Below, one piece after another: positions 5,938 through 8,587 of a stretch of 8,587 nt of DNA; position 1 is the stretch's first letter; each line of letters starts with the position of its first letter. Below the pieces are notes generated by a model. It saw only the letters and a program-made list of their open reading frames with translations, made no database searches and was not told the DNA's origin. The translations under genes were made by a program, and so were the position numbers. The stretch is from JBEVNX01 sp040507895 (GTDB lineage: Bacteria; Desulfobacterota; Binatia; JACPRU01). The stretch lies in the NCBI GenBank assembly GCA_040507895.1, contig JBEVNX010000035.1, positions 1 to 8,587 on the forward strand, written 5' to 3'.

Positions 5938-7257
5938 TCAATGGCCCAAGTCCTTCCACCGTGATCCATCGGTTTGGCCGCTCGCGTGGCTGTAGACCGA
6001 GTCAGCCGTGTCGCCCTTGGACCACTCGGTGACGTAGTCCCGCGAGAGGTCGGCGATGGCGCGACAGCCGATTAGTGCCATCGTCCGGCGCATGCCGCTC
6101 GCGAGATACCGACAGACGTGGTCGACACCGCTCTCACCGGCCGCGCCCAAGCCATACAGGACGGCGCGGCCCGCCATGCATGCGCGAGCCCCGAGGGCGA
6201 TCGCCTTGACGACGTCGCTACCCCGGCGCACGCCCCCGTCGCAGATGATCTCGAGCCGATCGCCTACCGCGTCTGCGACCGCAGGCACGAGGTCGAGCGG
6301 CGCGGGGGCCGAGTCGAGCTGGCGTCCGCCGTGGTTCGATAGCGCGATGGCCGCGACGCCGGCCTCCGCGGCGAGCCTCGCGTCTTCGACCGTCTGAATT
6401 CCCTTGAGAACGAGCGGGCCTTTCCAGATCGAAAGAAACCACTCCACGTCGCGCCACGACAGTCCGGGGTCGAATTGAGTGTTGATGTAGTCCGCGAGTG
6501 ACACGGCGTCCGCGCCGTCGCCCACCGCGCGGCCGACCACGTTTGCGAACCGGATCGGCTCGGCACGCACGAAGTCCCAGGTCCATCCCGGATGGACGAC
6601 GCCATCGAGAATCGTCCAGAGGTCGAGCTTCGGGGGCAGCGTCAACCCGTTCCGGACGTCGCGCTGCCGGTTGCCGAGCACCGGCGTATCGACCGTGAGA
6701 ACGAGCGCCTCGTAGCCGGCGCTCGCGGCGCGCTCGACCATTTCGCGAACGAGTCCGCGGTCGCGCCAAACGTAAACTTGGAACCACTTCGAACCCGTGC
6801 TCACCGCCGCCACCTCTTCGATGGACCGCGTGCTGAGCGTCGAAAGCGTGTAGGGGACCCCGATTCGTGCGGCCGCGCGCGCGAGGGCGAGCTCTCCGGC
6901 GGAATGGGCGATGCGCGTGAACCCCGTTGGAGCGACCACGAGCGGAAGCGACAACGCCTTCCCGAGCAGGGTCGTCGAGGGATCCACATCGCGAACGTCG
7001 CGGAGCACACGGGGCCGAAAACGGATTCGCCGATACGCGTCGGAATTGGCTGCGAGGCTGATCTCGTCCTCTGCGGCTCCGTCGATGTAGTCGAAAACGC
7101 CCCGAGGAAGCCGCCGGCGCGCCGCGGCGCGCAAGTCTTCGATGCTCGCGACACGGGCCAGCAGCCGCTTCGTCGGGTCGAGCTCGAAGCGTCGAAAGCG
7201 CATGACGGATCGGAGCGAGGCGAAGATCCGGGAAATCGACGGATGCTCTGCGGCCAT
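5938..7257 (-). CDS. lldD: FMN-dependent L-lactate / 2-hydroxyacid dehydrogenase
   Basis: This 439-residue member of the FMN-dependent alpha-hydroxyacid dehydrogenase family oxidises an L-2-hydroxyacid, most likely L-lactate to pyruvate. Electrons probably pass to the respiratory chain at the membrane. By comparison with glycolate oxidase, the active-site residues are present: Tyr57 in VFDYIDGAAEDE, the APTGF segment (109-113) at the flavin, Gln160 and Tyr162 in WFQVYVWRD, Thr188/Asp190 in LTVDTP, Arg197 in LGNRQRD, Lys285 in LVLKGIQ, and the catalytic base His309 with Arg312 in SNHGGRQLD. The phosphate-binding DGGVRRGSDVVKAIALGA (340-357) is also complete. The N-terminal extension (ELDPTKRLLARVASIEDL) and the long insert at 205-260 resemble LldD proteins more than plant glycolate oxidase. 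The start ATG lacks a strong ribosome binding site, but its N-terminal extension fits LldD. It lies 21 bases after the META gene, so they may form an operon. The substrate is inferred from similarity. Confidence 0.94.
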   Translation of the reverse strand: MAAEHPSISRIFASLRSVMRFRRFELDPTKRLLARVASIEDLRAAARRRLPRGVFDYIDGAAEDEISLAANSDAYRRIRFRPRVLRDVRDVDPSTTLLGKALSLPLVVAPTGFTRIAHSAGELALARAAARIGVPYTLSTLSTRSIEEVAAVSTGSKWFQVYVWRDRGLVREMVERAASAGYEALVLTVDTPVLGNRQRDVRNGLTLPPKLDLWTILDGVVHPGWTWDFVRAEPIRFANVVGRAVGDGADAVSLADYINTQFDPGLSWRDVEWFLSIWKGPLVLKGIQTVEDARLAAEAGVAAIALSNHGGRQLDSAPAPLDLVPAVADAVGDRLEIICDGGVRRGSDVVKAIALGARACMAGRAVLYGLGAAGESGVDHVCRYLASGMRRTMALIGCRAIADLSRDYVTEWSKGDTADSVYSHASGQTDGSRWKDLGH

Positions 7258-7278
7258 CAGCTCATTCCGCTCCGCTTC

Positions 7279-8076
7279 TCAATCGGCGTGCTCGGCGCTC
7301 ACCTGCAGCGCGCCCGACGTGCTGCGCAGCTCGAGCGTCTCGCCGCCGAACTGGTAGACCTTCGATGCGGACAGCGCGGCGAGGAAGTCCCGCTCTTGCT
7401 CCATCCGCTCGGCCGGTCCGGCCTTCTTGGTCGTCGCCACCGGTCCAATCTCGATCCCGTCGATACCGCTCGTGGTGTATCGCGCGTCGTACCGATTGAC
7501 GCCGGCGTCGCCCGCGACCGTGCCATCGGCTGCGAAGCTCATGGTGATCGCGCTCGTCGCAATCGCCGAGACGACCGCCTGTTTGCCGTTGTTGTAGGCC
7601 GTCACCTTCCACGAGCCGACGAGAGCGATCTTGATCCGGGAGAAGACAAGCACGTCGGCCCCCTCTGCGTCATGGAGTATCAAAGTCGAGCCGGCCGCCG
7701 TGTAAGAAGCGGTCTTGCGAAGCGCCGCGTAGTAAGCATTCTCGACCGCTTGCGACTCGGGCGGTCCGGTCATCAGGGTCGTGCTCAGGTCGCCGATCGT
7801 CAGGCTGCCGTTCCCGTCCACCTTGTACGAGCCGCTATAGGCGTTGACGGCCTTGCCGCTCACCCTGCCCTCCTTGAACTCCGCATAGATGTTGGCCGCT
7901 GTCGGCAGCTCCCTGAGCACGCCGCCCACCGAATACTTCGTGAGCTTCCACTGGATGTTCTCCAGATCCCCTGCCGTGGCATCCGTCGGTAGGCAAGCGA
8001 ATTCGAGTAGCGTCAGCGATAGTGCCGAGACTCTCGCGAGTAGAAGGCCGTACCGTCGCTGTTCATGGCTCACCAA
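7279..8076 (-). CDS. Secreted protein with two META (HslJ-like) domains
   Basis: The protein has about 265 residues with a signal peptide: HEQRR, then a hydrophobic YGLLLARVSALSLTLLEFACL, then a probable signal peptidase I site at ATA-G. Two repeats of the META/DUF306 fold follow. Domain 1 (about 43-147) begins IQWKLTKYS and contains a degenerate core GKAVNAYSGSYKVDGNGSL. Domain 2 (about 154-262) begins VGSWKVTAYNNGKQ and keeps the stronger signature AGDAGVNRYDARY...IGPVATTKKAGPAERMEQERDFLAAL. META domains occur in HslJ-type outer-membrane or periplasmic proteins, often linked to stress or drug tolerance; the molecular function is unclear. The Cys in FACL is not in a good lipobox. The TTG start at 8076 is chosen because GGAG (8085-8088) lies 8 bases upstream. 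GTG at 8073 and GTG at 8115 (no ribosome site, long basic n-region) are alternatives. The lactate dehydrogenase gene follows after 21 bases. Confidence 0.87.
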   Translation of the reverse strand: MVSHEQRRYGLLLARVSALSLTLLEFACLPTDATAGDLENIQWKLTKYSVGGVLRELPTAANIYAEFKEGRVSGKAVNAYSGSYKVDGNGSLTIGDLSTTLMTGPPESQAVENAYYAALRKTASYTAAGSTLILHDAEGADVLVFSRIKIALVGSWKVTAYNNGKQAVVSAIATSAITMSFAADGTVAGDAGVNRYDARYTTSGIDGIEIGPVATTKKAGPAERMEQERDFLAALSASKVYQFGGETLELRSTSGALQVSAEHAD

Positions 8077-8252
8077 TGCAGAGTCTCCGCCACGCTTGAA
8101 ACATGCCTGGCGCACCGGGCGTCAAGGGTGAATTGCAGGGAGGAATGCCGCCCACGTCCAGGCCGGCTACGTCACAAGCACCGAGGGCCGATCCTGCGGC
8201 GCTCTCTTCGGAAGGCGTTCGCTGGCAGTCAAGCACAGAAGACCTGTCGCGC

Positions 8253-8587
8253 CTAGCGGTAGGTCGAGCTGCGCGAGTACCCCCGCCGCACGCTCGTGGG
8301 GCCAGCCTCGCTGACGTCCCACTCCGGCTCTGGCCCGAAGCGCGCAGTCAGGAAGTCGACGAAGGCCCGTACCTTCGCCGAGAGATGGCGGGTTGGCGAA
8401 TACAGCGCCCAGATCCCAGTCGAGCGATCCTCGTACGGCACGAGAACGGCCTGGAGCGTTCCCCGCCGCAGATCTGGTCCGACGATGAAAGTCGGTAGCT
8501 GCACGAGGCCCACGCCGCGCACCGCAGCTAGACGCAGGACGTCACCATTGTTGCTGCGCAGGCTTCCTGCCACGGTCACCGACTCGG
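8253..8587 (-). CDS. LysR-family transcriptional regulator, C-terminal part (partial)
   Basis: The last 110 or so residues of a LysR-type regulator run off the right edge of the window; its N-terminal winged helix-turn-helix is not visible. What is seen is the end of the inducer-binding domain (periplasmic-binding-like fold, second lobe): ESVTVAGSLRSNNGDVLRLA, AVRGVGLVQLPTFIVGPDLR, a GTLQAVLVPYE strand, the IWALYSPTRHLSAKVRAF segment, and VDFLTARFG. These match the common closing pattern of this family, in which the protein binds upstream of a target gene and responds to a small molecule. The protein ends in a Ser/Arg/Thr-rich tail (TSVRRGYSRSSTYR). The frame stays open to base 8587, so the apparent GTG at 8579 is not the start. 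Its target and inducer cannot be told; the divergently transcribed gene such regulators often control would lie outside the window. The 8116-8252 stretch downstream of it holds nothing recognisable. Confidence 0.93.
   Translation of the reverse strand, partial: ESVTVAGSLRSNNGDVLRLAAVRGVGLVQLPTFIVGPDLRRGTLQAVLVPYEDRSTGIWALYSPTRHLSAKVRAFVDFLTARFGPEPEWDVSEAGPTSVRRGYSRSSTYR

Noticed and set aside
6592..7992. A 466-codon open frame on the + strand
   Set aside because: It lies antisense to the dehydrogenase and META genes, which carry clear family motifs. Its own product is Arg/Gly-rich without any recognisable domain, as expected from GC-rich antisense DNA.

Overview
The window is GC-rich bacterial DNA. 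Exported and periplasmic machinery is prominent: a di-heme c-type lipoprotein, a twin-arginine (Tat) signal on an aminotransferase, a signal peptide on a META-domain protein, and a LysR regulator. This suggests a Gram-negative, proteobacterial-type aerobe, possibly myxobacterial/deltaproteobacterial or gammaproteobacterial. The taxon cannot be fixed from this sequence. No rRNA, tRNA, CRISPR array, insertion sequence or prophage was seen.

Left half, + strand (1-3605). The window opens inside a protein that joins the end of an FMN-binding domain to a complete ApbE flavin transferase. It is followed by a one-pass membrane protein with an N-terminal zinc ribbon. After a 192-base intergenic region with two short inverted repeats comes a strong Fur-box-like operator (2202-2222). 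The operator lies directly upstream of a two-gene unit: a 61-residue protein with a C-x-C...H...C pattern, and a MauG/cytochrome c peroxidase-type di-heme lipoprotein. The stop codon of the small gene overlaps the Shine-Dalgarno sequence of the second gene.

Right half, - strand (3626-8587). Reading from the right edge, the genes are: the C-terminal part of a LysR-type regulator (cut by the window end), a secreted protein with two META-like domains, an FMN-dependent L-lactate/2-hydroxyacid dehydrogenase, a Tat-exported histidinol-phosphate-aminotransferase-like enzyme, and a soluble alpha/beta hydrolase. The META and dehydrogenase genes are 21 bases apart and may be co-transcribed. A 10-bp hairpin follows the dehydrogenase stop codon. 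The hydrolase converges on the di-heme gene with only 20 bases between stop codons.

How the genes may work together: the best-supported regulatory unit is the Fur-box/small-protein/di-heme-lipoprotein set, which looks like an iron-responsive periplasmic redox function. The FMN-binding/ApbE fusion nearby adds a second redox-cofactor protein, but no sequence evidence places it under the same control. The minus-strand enzymes look like ordinary metabolic genes, except for the exported aminotransferase. The most promising lead is the iron-regulated small CxC protein and its di-heme partner, which lacks the Trp normally found between the two hemes.
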